Below are positions 1 through 9,945 of a stretch of DNA of 64,000 bases, one piece after another (within the stretch, counting starts at the first letter, position 1; each line of letters starts with the position of its first letter). The notes beneath the pieces were generated by a model, which made no database searches, was not told where the DNA came from, and worked only from the letters and a program-made list of their open reading frames with translations. The translations under genes and the position numbers were made by a program. The stretch is from Solidesulfovibrio magneticus RS-1 (GTDB taxonomy: Bacteria; Desulfobacterota; Desulfovibrionia; Desulfovibrionales; Desulfovibrionaceae). Where the stretch lies: positions 4,922,001-4,986,000 of the forward strand of contig NC_012796.1 of assembly GCF_000010665.1 (NCBI RefSeq), written 5' to 3'.

Positions 1-564
1 GGACGCGGCGGCGGCCATGGCCCGGGCGGCGGCCAAGAGCCGAACGCGGCGCACCTCGCCCGGTATGACCAGGGACAAGGCCCCGGCCGGGCAAGCCCCC
101 ACGCAGGCCGGGCCGGCCGGCCGCTCGCGGCACAGGTCGCACTTGCTGGCCAGCCAGGCCGGTTCCTCGACAAAGCCGCCCGGCACGGCCGGATCGGGCA
201 CGCGGCGCAACACGGGCCGGCCGTGATCCTGGACCTCGGCCATGGCCATGGCCCCGACCGGACACACGGCCAGGCAGGCCTTGCAGCCGATGCAGCGGGC
301 CGGTTCGACCACCACGCCCGAGGCGTCGCAGCGCACGGCGGCGGTAGGGCACACGGCGGCGCAGGGCGCGGCCTCGCAGTGGCGGCAGGCCACGGGGGCC
401 GCGGTCCCTGCCTCGCGCACGAGATAGAGCCTGGGGACCGGGGGCCGCGTCAGGCTGCCCACGGTGGCCCCGGCCGCCATATGGGCGGCGGCGCAGGCCA
501 GTTCACAAGCCCGGCAGCCAATGCAGGCCCCAGGCGTCACACTCACAAATGGCCTCAATCCCAT
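1..564 (-). CDS. hydN: HydN/HycB-like 4Fe-4S ferredoxin subunit of formate dehydrogenase (3' end outside window)
   Basis: This is the first 188 codons of a small polyferredoxin that carries electrons for the formate dehydrogenase upstream on the same strand. Cysteine clusters typical of the HydN/HycB/DmsB-type iron-sulfur subunits are visible: CIGCRACELAC at residues 14-24, then HCEAAPCAAVCP, CIGCKACLAVCP and CDLCRERPAGPACVGACP, enough for four 4Fe-4S clusters. There is no Tat or Sec signal, so it is cytoplasmic. The ATG at 564 follows a GAGGTGG-like ribosome site. E. coli HydN is about 175 residues; this protein runs on past the window edge. It is now separated from fdhF by an IS110 element. 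The family assignment is firm; the electron acceptor is not visible here. Confidence 0.85.
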   Translation of the reverse strand, partial: MGLRPFVSVTPGACIGCRACELACAAAHMAAGATVGSLTRPPVPRLYLVREAGTAAPVACRHCEAAPCAAVCPTAAVRCDASGVVVEPARCIGCKACLAVCPVGAMAMAEVQDHGRPVLRRVPDPAVPGGFVEEPAWLASKCDLCRERPAGPACVGACPAGALSLVIPGEVRRVRLLAAARAMAAAAS

Positions 565-604
565 ACTATTCACTTCCCACCTCGCTTACCCCCATTCCCC
601 CTTT

Positions 605-641
605 CGGGGGGTCCGGGGGGATCATCCCCCCGGCCGCCGGA
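605..641 (-). repeat. Dispersed palindromic repeat, copy R1 (split by the IS110 element)
   Basis: On the minus strand the copy reads CCGGCGGCC, then a 21-base hairpin (613-633, arms CCGGGGGG/CCCCCCGG, loop ATGAT), then GACCCCCCG. Its head, GATGCCT in intact copies, is missing here and lies instead at 1803-1797 on the far side of the insertion element, so this copy was interrupted by IS110. Confidence 0.8.
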
Positions 642-676
642 GCAACGGTGTTCTGAGTCAACCGATAATCAGGGAT

Positions 677-1772
<1,096 letters not shown>

Positions 1773-1787
<15 letters not shown>

Positions 1788-3851
1788 AAACATACAAGGC
1801 ATCTTCTCTTCTTCTTCGCTCTTCTCAATAGCCACGGCGCAAGCCTTGAACGACGGCGTGCCGGCCACGGGGTCGGCCTCGGCCGTGGTCAGGGCGTTGG
1901 CCGGGGATTCGGTGAAATGGAAGGTCATGAAGACCAGGCCGGGCGGCACGCGGCGGGTGACGCGCGCCCGGGCCGTAGCCTCACCCCGGCGCGAGCGCAG
2001 GCGCATGAGGCCGCCGTCGGTAATGCCGTAGCGGGCGGCGTCGTCGGGGTGCACCTCGGCCAGTTCCTCGGGGGCCGCGCCGGCCAGGCCGAAGCAGCGC
2101 CGGGTCATGGTGCCGGTATGGTAGTGGGGCGACACGCGGCCGGTGGACAGGGTCAGCGGATAGCCGTCGTCGGGCGGCTCGGCCCGGGAGCGCGCCGCCA
2201 GCGGCACGAACCGGCCCAGGCCCCGGGCAAAGCGGCCCACGTGGAGGATAGGCGTGCCGGGATGGGTTTCGTCCGGGCAGGGCCATTGCAGGCCGCCGCG
2301 TTCCAGCCGGGCGTAGGTCATGCCGGCGTGGCTGGGGGTCAGCCGGCGCATCTCGTCGAAGACGGCCTCGGCGTCGGCGTAGCGTTCGGGCCGGCCCAGG
2401 CGGGCCAGCAGCTCGGCCAGGATCATCCAGTCCGGGCGGCTGTGGCCGATGGGGTCCACGGCCCGGCGCACCCGCTGCACCCGGCGCTCGGTGTTGGTGA
2501 AGGTGCCGTCCTTTTCGGCGAAGCTCGCCCCGGGCAGCACCACGTCGGCCAGCTCGGCCGTTTCGGTCAAAAAGATGTCCTGGACCACCAGGAAATCGAG
2601 GGCTTTCAGGCAATGGGCCACATGGGCCACGTCCGGGTCGCTGCGCATGGGGTTTTCGCCAAAGACGTAGACGGCGCGAAGCGTGCCGTGGTGGGCGGCG
2701 TCGAGCATCCTGGGGATGGTCATCCCGGGCTCGGCCGGCAGCTTCACGCCCCAGGCCGCTTCAAAAAAAGCCCGGGCCGCATCGTCGCCAACCGGCCGGT
2801 AGCCGGTCAGGACGTTTGGCAGCGCGCCCATGTCGCAGGAGCCTTGGACGTTATTTTGCCCGCGCAGGGGGTTCACCCCGGTCTTGGGCCGGCCGAGGTT
2901 GCCCGTGGCCAGGGCGAGGTTGGACACGGCCAGGACGTTGTCCGTGCCGGTGACGTGCTGGGTGACGCCCATGGTGTAGTAGAAGGCGGCGTTGGCGGCC
3001 TTGCCCAAAAGGCGCGCGGCCCGGCGGATGGCCTCGGCCGGCAGGCCGCAGACCCCGGCCGCGTCCTCGGGGGCAAAGGCGGCCAGGCCTTGGCGGAAGG
3101 CCTCGAAGCCTTCGGTGCGGGCGGTGATGAAATCCTCGTCGGCCAGGCTTTCGTCCACGATCACCCGGGCCATGGCTGACAAGAGCGTCACGTCCGTGCC
3201 CGGGGTCAGGCGCAGCCAGACGTCGGCCCTGGTCGCCAGATCGATCTCGCGCGGGTCGATGACCACGAGTGCCGCCCCACGGCGCTTGGCTTCGAGCATG
3301 GCCAGGCCCATGACCGGATGGCATTCAGTGGTGTTGGAGCCGATGACGCACAGAGCGTCGCCCGGCCCCATGGCGGCGATTTCGCCGATGGCGTTGGTCA
3401 TGGAGCCGCTGCCCAGCGTGGTGGCCAGACCGGCCACGGTGGGGGCGTGTCAGAGCCGGGCGCAGTGGTCGATGTTGTTGCTGCCTAGCCCGGCCCGGAA
3501 AAGCTTCTGGAAGAGGTAGTTCTCCTCGTTGGTGCAACGCGCGCTGCTAAAGCCCCCCACGGCCGACGGGCCGCCGACCGCGGCGGCCTCGGCCAGCCGG
3601 CCGGCCACCAGGGCCAGGGCGTCGTCCCAGGAGGCCGGGACCAGCCGGCCGCGCGAGCGAATGAGCGGCGCGCGCAGCCGGTCGGGATGGGTCACGAAAT
3701 CGAAGCCGAAGCGGCCCTTGGCGCACAGCGCCGGGCCGTTGACCGAGGGCGACGGGCCGGGTTCGGCCCGAACGACGCGGCCGTCCTCGACACAAAGCGT
3801 CAGGGAGCAGCCGACACCGCAGTAGGGACAAATGGTGGGGATGTGTTGCAT
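1773..3851 (-). CDS. fdhF: Formate dehydrogenase H-type alpha subunit, selenocysteine-containing
   Basis: Molybdopterin (Mo or W bis-MGD) formate dehydrogenase, 692 residues, close to E. coli FdhF (715). It oxidises formate to CO2 in the cytoplasm; no Tat signal. The N-terminal 4Fe-4S site is CPYCGVGC (Cys8, 11, 15) plus Cys43 in LCAKGRF. An in-frame TGA at 3452-3450 (codon 134) sits in HCARL-U-HAPTVAGL, exactly where FdhF has selenocysteine followed by histidine, and a SECIS hairpin lies just downstream. Both halves are in one frame and align with FdhF across the TGA. The ATG at 3851 is chosen because the protein begins MQHIPTICPYCGVGC. The last seven codons and the TAG stop lie inside the IS110 element, so the native C-terminus has been replaced after ...EEEEKMP. 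The catalytic core appears intact. Confidence 0.93.
3421..3452 (-). promoter_or_regulatory. SECIS element and UGA selenocysteine codon in fdhF
   Basis: The UGA codon is at 3452-3450. Twelve bases later the mRNA forms GTGGCC-GGTCT-GGCCAC (3437-3421), a six-pair stem with apical loop GGUCU. E. coli fdhF carries the same loop sequence, the known SelB contact. A short outer CCCA/TGGG pairing is also possible. SelB would deliver Sec-tRNA here. Confidence 0.9.
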
Positions 3852-3891
3852 GGGCGTGCCTTGAGGCACAGGCCATGCCAGGACATGGCGG

Positions 3892-5604
3892 TTACGGCAA
3901 GGCCCTTTCCGCCGCGCCAATCGGGGCCAGGGTGGCCTCCAGGGGCGCGGCCCGCCGCCGTGCTCTCACGTTGATTGCATGCAACGCCACAACCTTGCCG
4001 GCTGTTTCCGAGCGCCAGACCGCCTCCAGGACCAGGATCAGGCAGCCCGCCAGACACAAAACGTCAGCCGCCAGGAATACCGGCAGAGGAATGCGCAGCA
4101 GGGCGTGATGGCCGGCCAACACGCTCCCGGCCTCGCTCAATCCGGCCGCGCCCGTCTCCTGAAACGGCAGTACGCCGTACGTGCCGTCGAGAAAGGCGGC
4201 ACTCAACACCCCGGCCAGCAGCAGCAGGGCCAGGCTTCCCGCGCGCCGGCCGCACAGGGCCGGGCCGGCGAGCAGGGCGGCCAAGGTCACGGGCAGGGCC
4301 AACATGCCGTACCAGCCGCCGGTGGTGGGCACGCCCCAGCGGGCGGCCGAGTGCACGGCGTGGTAGCCCAGGGCGGCCACGGTGAACAGCCACAAAAGCC
4401 CCAGGCAGGCCACGCCGCCGCCGAGCCGTCCGGCCTCGCGCCGTGCCCTAGAGCGGGCCAGAGCCACGGCCAGGGCAGCGGCGCAAAACGTCACGGCCAG
4501 CTTGAAGACGCTGCTCATCCAATCCGGCGAACGCAGGTTGGACCAGCCGGCCACATGGGGGATGGCGTTGTAGAGCACGGGGTTGCGAAAGACGCCGTAG
4601 CCCAGGTTGGACGCCGCCTTGAAGTAACGGGCCGGGCCGTACCCCTGTTTGGCGTTTAGCGCCGCCTCCTGCATGGCCGTGGGCTGGCCGTACCTGGCGA
4701 AATTGACGGCATGATGCCAGCCGGCCACGGCGAGGTAGCCCCCGGCCAGGGCGGCGGCGCAGACCAGCGCCGCCCGACGGCTCCCGGGGCGGCGGCCCTG
4801 CCAAAGGACGGACAGGCCCAGGGCCGGAACAAGGGCCAGGGTGGTGGACTTGGCCAGCACGGCCAGCCCGATGACCGCGCCAAGCAGGGCGTAGCGCCAG
4901 AGCCGACCGGGCGCGGCCAGCGGGCGCGGCGCGATATGCAGCAGGTACAGGGCCAAGGCGGACGTGCCGAGAAAAAGGGCCAACGCGTCGTTGGAAAACC
5001 GGGCAAAGTTATAAAAGACGTAGGAAAAGCTGGCCGCCAACACGATCACGCCGTCGGGCAGCCAGGACAGCCGCCCATCGAGGGGGAACACCCGGCGCAG
5101 GAGGCGATGCCACAAGAAAAGCGTGGGCAACAGCAGCAGCCCGTTGACCAAACGCACGCCGTCGGCCCAGGCCAGCAGGCTGGCCGGGTCCGAGCCGGAC
5201 AGAAACGGCGCGGCCAGAAAATAGAGCAGCGGCCCGTGCTGGGCCTGGTAGCAGAACATGTCGAAGCGCTTGGCCGGCTCCAGGGAACAGGCCGGATCGC
5301 CGCCGGGATAGGGCTTGGCGTCGATGCCGCGCAGCATGGACAGCGACGTGGTCGGGTGGGGATGGGCCGTGATGAAGGGCACGAGTTCGCGCGGCATGGG
5401 TGTGCGGGGCGTGGGCATCACCCCGGTCTTGTGGACGTGGTAGGCCACGGCCAGATGCGGCAGCTCGTCCCAGCCGTTAAACGGCAGCTGGATCTGGGCC
5501 ACGGCGACCACGCGCACGGCGGCCAGCGCCAGGACCAAGGGGAGCAGCCCTCTTCGGGGCCGGGACAAACCGGAAAACCAGAAGACGAAACGCGTACGCC
5601 ACAT
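3892..5604 (-). CDS. Polytopic membrane protein, GT-C glycosyltransferase-like
   Basis: 570 residues with about ten to twelve hydrophobic segments. After the first segment there is a large extracytoplasmic loop with NGWDELPHLAVAYHV near residue 43. Acidic residues followed by His in the first loop are typical of GT-C enzymes such as dolichyl-phosphate-mannose mannosyltransferases and ArnT, which use polyprenyl-phosphate sugars. Cytoplasmic ends are Arg-rich. It ends 40 bases before the start of fdhF on the same strand, so fdhF could be read from its promoter, although no functional link is apparent. The GT-C relationship is inferred from topology and one motif, so acceptor and sugar are unknown. 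Confidence 0.6.
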   Translation of the reverse strand: MWRTRFVFWFSGLSRPRRGLLPLVLALAAVRVVAVAQIQLPFNGWDELPHLAVAYHVHKTGVMPTPRTPMPRELVPFITAHPHPTTSLSMLRGIDAKPYPGGDPACSLEPAKRFDMFCYQAQHGPLLYFLAAPFLSGSDPASLLAWADGVRLVNGLLLLPTLFLWHRLLRRVFPLDGRLSWLPDGVIVLAASFSYVFYNFARFSNDALALFLGTSALALYLLHIAPRPLAAPGRLWRYALLGAVIGLAVLAKSTTLALVPALGLSVLWQGRRPGSRRAALVCAAALAGGYLAVAGWHHAVNFARYGQPTAMQEAALNAKQGYGPARYFKAASNLGYGVFRNPVLYNAIPHVAGWSNLRSPDWMSSVFKLAVTFCAAALAVALARSRARREAGRLGGGVACLGLLWLFTVAALGYHAVHSAARWGVPTTGGWYGMLALPVTLAALLAGPALCGRRAGSLALLLLAGVLSAAFLDGTYGVLPFQETGAAGLSEAGSVLAGHHALLRIPLPVFLAADVLCLAGCLILVLEAVWRSETAGKVVALHAINVRARRRAAPLEATLAPIGAAERALP

Positions 5605-5980
5605 AGCCTATCCCGACCGGGGCGGCGTGCCAGGCGCGAGGCCTGGCCTCCCGTCCGCGAGGCGACCGGTCCGGGTCCGCGCCGCCGTGCGACGCCCAAC
5701 CCGCCGCTTAGACGCCGGTTCCGACAATCCGGTTACGCAACCTCCAGGCCGCGACCAGGCGCGGCTTCCCCGATCCGGTCCTCTTGCAAAGCGCCCACGG
5801 CCGCGACGCCGCGTCCCCCTGGAAGGAAGCGTGCGGCGAATCGGTGACGCCGATCTCCCCCGTCCCGCCCGCCTCGTCACGAAAACGCCGCAAAGCCTTC
5901 ACCCGACCGCGCCCATCGCCACGTAGCAGTGGCGGCAATTCCAGTCAGCCCTGGACAACCCACCGCCTTCGAGACGTGCC
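5605..5980. other. Intergenic region between divergent genes
   Basis: This 376-base stretch separates the minus-strand membrane protein from the plus-strand chemoreceptor. It must hold both promoters, but no convincing -35/-10 pair, sigma-54 site, operator dyad or hairpin was recognised. It is GC-rich throughout and has no supportable small gene. Confidence 0.5.
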
Positions 5981-8374
5981 ATGAGCCTCAAATACAAGCT
6001 TATCCTTTTTTGTCTGGCCATCAGCATCCTGCCCCTGGCGGTCACGGCCGTGGTCAGCATGCGCCAGGCCGGCAGCATCCTCGGCGAACAGGCCTTCGCC
6101 GGCCTGGAAGCCGCCCGGGACAGCCGCAAACAGGCCCTGGAGGCAGCGGCGGCCACCTGGCTGCGCGAGGCGGCCATCCTGGCCAAGGTCAAGGAAGTGT
6201 ATAACGGCGTGGGCATGTTGCGGGACTATTTCATGCTCGGCAAACCCGGCGTGCGGGTGGAGACGGCCACCGACGAATACAAGGATCTGCGCGACTACGT
6301 GGCCCCGCCCTTTACCCCCTTCACCGAGGTGCTCGGGTTCGAGGACGCCCTGGTGGTGGCCGACGACGGCCGGGTCTATTACGCGGCCAAGGGCGGCCAG
6401 GAGGTCGGCGAGGACCTCAAGGCGGGGCCGCTCAAGGATTCCAGCCTGGCCGCTGCCTGGAAAGGGGCCATGGCCGGCAAGATCACTTTTGCCGATTTCG
6501 CGCCCTATGCGCCCCTGGGCGGCGAGCCGGCCGCGTTTGTGGCCGCGCCCATCAAAAACCATGTCGGCACCATGATCGAGGCCGCCGCCGTGCTGCGCGT
6601 GCCGCGCGCCGAGCTGGCCCGCATCATGGGCCAGGGCGAGGCGGCCGGCATGGCCCGGGAGTTTGTGCTGGTGGGGGCCGACGGCGGCGTGCGCGTGGCC
6701 TCAACCCAGGGGCTGGCCGCCATTTCCGGCGTGTCCGCCGACACCGCCCAAAAAGCCCTGGCCGGCCAGACCGGCGACGCCTCCGGCCCGGACGAGGGCG
6801 GCCAGGAGACCCTGGCCGCGTATGCGCCGGTGGTCTTTGGCGAAACGCCCTTTGCCCTGGTGGCCCGTACCCCGGCCGACGAGGCCTTTGCCGCCGCCCG
6901 GGGCCTGCGCCATGTCTCCCTGGCCGTGGCCGGGGTGACGGCCGGGTTGGTGCTCCTGGCCGTGACGCTGTTTTTGCGCAAGGAAATCCTCAAGCCCCTG
7001 GCTGGTATTCTCGACTATCTGGCCGCCGTCACCCACGGCGACTTCGCGGCCGCGCCACCGGCGACCCTTCGCGGTGAAATGGAACGCCTGCGCCAGGGCT
7101 TGATCGCCATGGTGGCGGAAATCAAGAACAAGCTCGGCTTTTCCTCAAGCATTTTGAAAGCCATCACCCTGCCCTGCCTGGTCGCCGACATTGACGGCCG
7201 GGTGACCTTCGTCAACCCGGCCCTGCTCCATCTGCTCGGGCGCGGCGACGATTACAAGGCCGTTCTCGGCCGACCGGCGGCCGAGGTCCTGGGCCGCAAC
7301 CCGGAGCTGACCAGCCAGTTGACGGGCTGCCTCACCGACCGGGCCTGCAGGCTGGGGGTCGAAACCCTGTTGTCCGACGGCTCGGACGATCTGCGCCATG
7401 TGCGCGTGGACACCGCGCCGCTCTATGACCTCGACGAGGGCCTCATCGGGGCCTTTGCCCTGGTGGTGGACCTGACCGACGTCAAATCCACCGAGGCGCT
7501 CGTGGTCAGCCGTAACGAGACCCTGCGCCGGGCCGCCCTCCAGGCCGAGGACATCGCCCGCCACGTGGCCTCCCGGGCCGAGGCCCTGTCCGGCCGGGTG
7601 GTGGCCGTGTCCGACGGGGCCATGACCCAGACCGCCCAGCTCCAGGAGACCGTCGGGGCCATCGCCGGCCTCAACCAGGCCCTGGACGCCGTGGCCGCCG
7701 GGGCCGACGGCGCGGCCGGCGGGGCCGAAGCGGCCATGGGCCAGGCCAAGGCCGGCCGCGAGGCCGTGGAGCAGACCGCCCGGGCCATCAGCCAAGTGCG
7801 CGAGCTGTCCGGCGAGCTGCGGGCCAGCATGGACGCCCTGGGCGACCGGGCCGCCTCCATCGGCGGCATCATTTCCGTCATCTCCGACATCGCCGACCAG
7901 ACCAACCTGCTGGCGCTTAACGCCGCCATCGAGGCGGCCCGGGCCGGCGACGCCGGGCGCGGGTTTGCCGTGGTGGCCGACGAAGTCCGCAAGCTGGCCG
8001 AAAAAACCATGCTGGCCACCCGCGAGGTCTCAAGTTCGGTCCATGCCGTGCTGGCCGCCGTGGACGACAGCGCGGCCAAGGCGGCCGGCGCGGCCGCGGC
8101 CGTGGCCCAGGCCGACGGGTTGGTGGCCGGCTCGGGCCGCACCCTGGCCGCCATTGTGGAAAGCTGCGAGGACGCCGCCCGGGCCGTGCGCGAGATCGCC
8201 GCCTCGGCCAAGACCCAGGCCACGGCCCACGACGAGATCAACCGGGCCGTCTACTCCATCGGCGAGGTGGCCGAGGAAACCGCCCGGGATATGGACGAGG
8301 CCGCCGGGGCCGTTTCCGACCTGGCCGGCCAGGCCGGCGACCTCATGCGCCTTATCGAGGAGATGCGAGGCTAA
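5981..8374 (+). CDS. Methyl-accepting chemotaxis protein with periplasmic sensor, HAMP and PAS domains
   Basis: 797-residue chemoreceptor. One membrane helix at about 7-27, a Cache-like periplasmic ligand domain (about 30-310), a second helix (about 312-333) and a HAMP segment follow. A PAS domain (about 395-500, starting [23 protein letters not shown]) sits between HAMP and the signalling coil. The C-terminal coiled-coil carries the conserved hairpin tip [20 protein letters not shown] near residues 635-655, which contacts CheA and CheW. No CheR/CheB-tethering pentapeptide is seen at the C-terminus (ends EEMRG). It is monocistronic and followed by a terminator at 8461. Ligand unknown; a PAS domain inside an MCP suggests redox or small-molecule input as well. 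Confidence 0.92.
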   Translation: MSLKYKLILFCLAISILPLAVTAVVSMRQAGSILGEQAFAGLEAARDSRKQALEAAAATWLREAAILAKVKEVYNGVGMLRDYFMLGKPGVRVETATDEYKDLRDYVAPPFTPFTEVLGFEDALVVADDGRVYYAAKGGQEVGEDLKAGPLKDSSLAAAWKGAMAGKITFADFAPYAPLGGEPAAFVAAPIKNHVGTMIEAAAVLRVPRAELARIMGQGEAAGMAREFVLVGADGGVRVASTQGLAAISGVSADTAQKALAGQTGDASGPDEGGQETLAAYAPVVFGETPFALVARTPADEAFAAARGLRHVSLAVAGVTAGLVLLAVTLFLRKEILKPLAGILDYLAAVTHGDFAAAPPATLRGEMERLRQGLIAMVAEIKNKLGFSSSILKAITLPCLVADIDGRVTFVNPALLHLLGRGDDYKAVLGRPAAEVLGRNPELTSQLTGCLTDRACRLGVETLLSDGSDDLRHVRVDTAPLYDLDEGLIGAFALVVDLTDVKSTEALVVSRNETLRRAALQAEDIARHVASRAEALSGRVVAVSDGAMTQTAQLQETVGAIAGLNQALDAVAAGADGAAGGAEAAMGQAKAGREAVEQTARAISQVRELSGELRASMDALGDRAASIGGIISVISDIADQTNLLALNAAIEAARAGDAGRGFAVVADEVRKLAEKTMLATREVSSSVHAVLAAVDDSAAKAAGAAAAVAQADGLVAGSGRTLAAIVESCEDAARAVREIAASAKTQATAHDEINRAVYSIGEVAEETARDMDEAAGAVSDLAGQAGDLMRLIEEMRG

Positions 8375-8460
8375 GGCCGCGTCCGTAAAAGCCTCTCCCA
8401 GGGGCCGGGCCCATCCCAACACCGCCGATTGGTGCAAAACGACGCCACAGCGTATTTCAC

Positions 8461-8491
8461 GGGCGCGGCGAGCCGGCTCTCGCGCCCTTTT
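8461..8491 (+). terminator. Intrinsic terminator after the chemoreceptor gene
   Basis: GGGCGCG (8461-8467) pairs with CGCGCCC (8481-8487), with GAGCC/GGCTC stacked inside, followed by TTTT. It separates the chemoreceptor from the glycan cluster. Confidence 0.7.
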
Positions 8492-8590
8492 CCCGACGCC
8501 GGCTTGATTTCCGCGAGGGATGCGGCTACCTCAAGCCCCGACCGGACGCATCGGCCGGTCCCATCCACTCGTTTGCCGCGCGGGAGAACC

Positions 8591-9757
8591 ATGCGCTTCA
8601 CCAAAGCCCTGCTCATCAGCCATATCACCGATCTGGCCGGCCCTTCGGAAGCCCTGGAGAACTACCTCAAGGCCCGAAGCGACGTTTTGGGGATCATCTA
8701 CCACCCCTTCCACTACTGCTCGGACCGGCGCTCCATCGCCCGCAAATACGTCGGCGGCCGGCTCGTCTCGGAAAAAAAGCGTTGCGGCGCGGCGCTGCCG
8801 GGGCTGGTCACCTATTTCAAGGACGCCTTTTTCTCGGTCTTTTTCTTCCTCGGCTTTTTTTCGCGCTTCGAGACCTGCGTGGCCTGCGACCCCTTAAACG
8901 GCGTGGTGGCCATGGTGCTCAAACGCCTGGGACTCATCCGGCGGGTGGTCTACTACACCATAGACTGGATGCCTGAGCGCTTCGCCAGCAAGATGCTCAA
9001 TAAGCTCTACCACGCCCTGGACCGCTTTTGTCTGGACAACTGCGACGCGGCCTGGAACATCTCGCCGCGCATCGTGGAGATTCGCCGGGAGCAAGGGCTG
9101 CCCGACGACCGCAACGTGCTGGTGCCCGTGGGCGTGGATCTTGAAAAGATCGACCTGCCCGACAAGTCGGCCAAAACCCCGCGCGACGTCGTGCTGCTGG
9201 GAGCGCTGAGCCCGTCCAAGGGCGTGGATCTGGTCATCGAGGCCTGGCCGGCCCTGACCCAGCGCTTCCCGGGACTGACGCTGCACGTCATCGGCAAGAC
9301 GCCCAACAACGCCATCGAGGACGGCGTGGTCTACGCGCCTTACGAGCCGCGCCTGACCGCCCTTGGGGAGAGCGTGGTGCTCCACGGCGTCATGAACCAC
9401 GACAAGGTGCTGGAAACCCTGCCGGCCTTCGACCTGAGCCTCGCGCTCTACCGCCCCACGGACAACAACCTGTCGCGCTGGGCCGATCCCAGCCGGGTCA
9501 AGGACTATCTGGCCTGCGGCCTGCCGGTGGTCATCACCGACGTGCCGGAAATCGCCAAGGACGTGGACGCGCTCGCGGCCGGCGTGGTCGCGCCTTACAC
9601 CGTGGACGGGGTGGCTACGGCCATCGCCGCCATGGTCGAGGACCCGGATCGCTGGCGGGCCATGCGCCAGGCGGCCGTGGCCTACATGCAGCGCTACCGC
9701 TGGTCGGCCATCTTCGACGCCTCCTTCGAGGCGGCCCTGGCCCCGCCGGTGCGCTAG
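8591..9757 (+). CDS. GT4-family glycosyltransferase
   Basis: 388 residues with the two-lobed GT-B fold expected of CAZy family 4. The C-terminal lobe is the recognisable part: a VVLLGALSPSKGVDLVIEAW strand-helix that binds the nucleotide sugar, ADPSRVKDYLACGLPVVITDVPEI (donor-binding segment), and a closing helix near RWRAMRQAAVAYMQRY. No signal peptide is present; a hydrophobic FFFLGFF patch near residue 85 could associate with the membrane. The ATG at 8591, after GGGAGAACC, is preferred over upstream in-frame starts because the fold begins there. It is the first gene of a five-gene plus-strand cluster and probably adds a sugar to a lipid-linked glycan. Confidence 0.85.
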   Translation: MRFTKALLISHITDLAGPSEALENYLKARSDVLGIIYHPFHYCSDRRSIARKYVGGRLVSEKKRCGAALPGLVTYFKDAFFSVFFFLGFFSRFETCVACDPLNGVVAMVLKRLGLIRRVVYYTIDWMPERFASKMLNKLYHALDRFCLDNCDAAWNISPRIVEIRREQGLPDDRNVLVPVGVDLEKIDLPDKSAKTPRDVVLLGALSPSKGVDLVIEAWPALTQRFPGLTLHVIGKTPNNAIEDGVVYAPYEPRLTALGESVVLHGVMNHDKVLETLPAFDLSLALYRPTDNNLSRWADPSRVKDYLACGLPVVITDVPEIAKDVDALAAGVVAPYTVDGVATAIAAMVEDPDRWRAMRQAAVAYMQRYRWSAIFDASFEAALAPPVR

Positions 9758-9945
9758 CGGGTCGCGCCCGCGACAAGAATTTCTTTCGGGCCAGGCCGGA
9801 TGGCGCGGCAGGCATCTGAAAAATGCCGCCATGCTCCGACAAGCCGCCGGGGCGACCCGTGCCGGCCGACCGCCGCCCCCGGGCGCGTCCTGACGACGGC
9901 CGCCTGTTCGCCCCATCCATCGCCAAGGCAAAGGAACAAGACGTC

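Noticed and set aside
3437-3452. Apparent nonsense mutation splitting the formate dehydrogenase gene
   Set aside because: The TGA lies at the known selenocysteine position, both halves share one frame, and a SECIS hairpin with a GGUCU loop follows.
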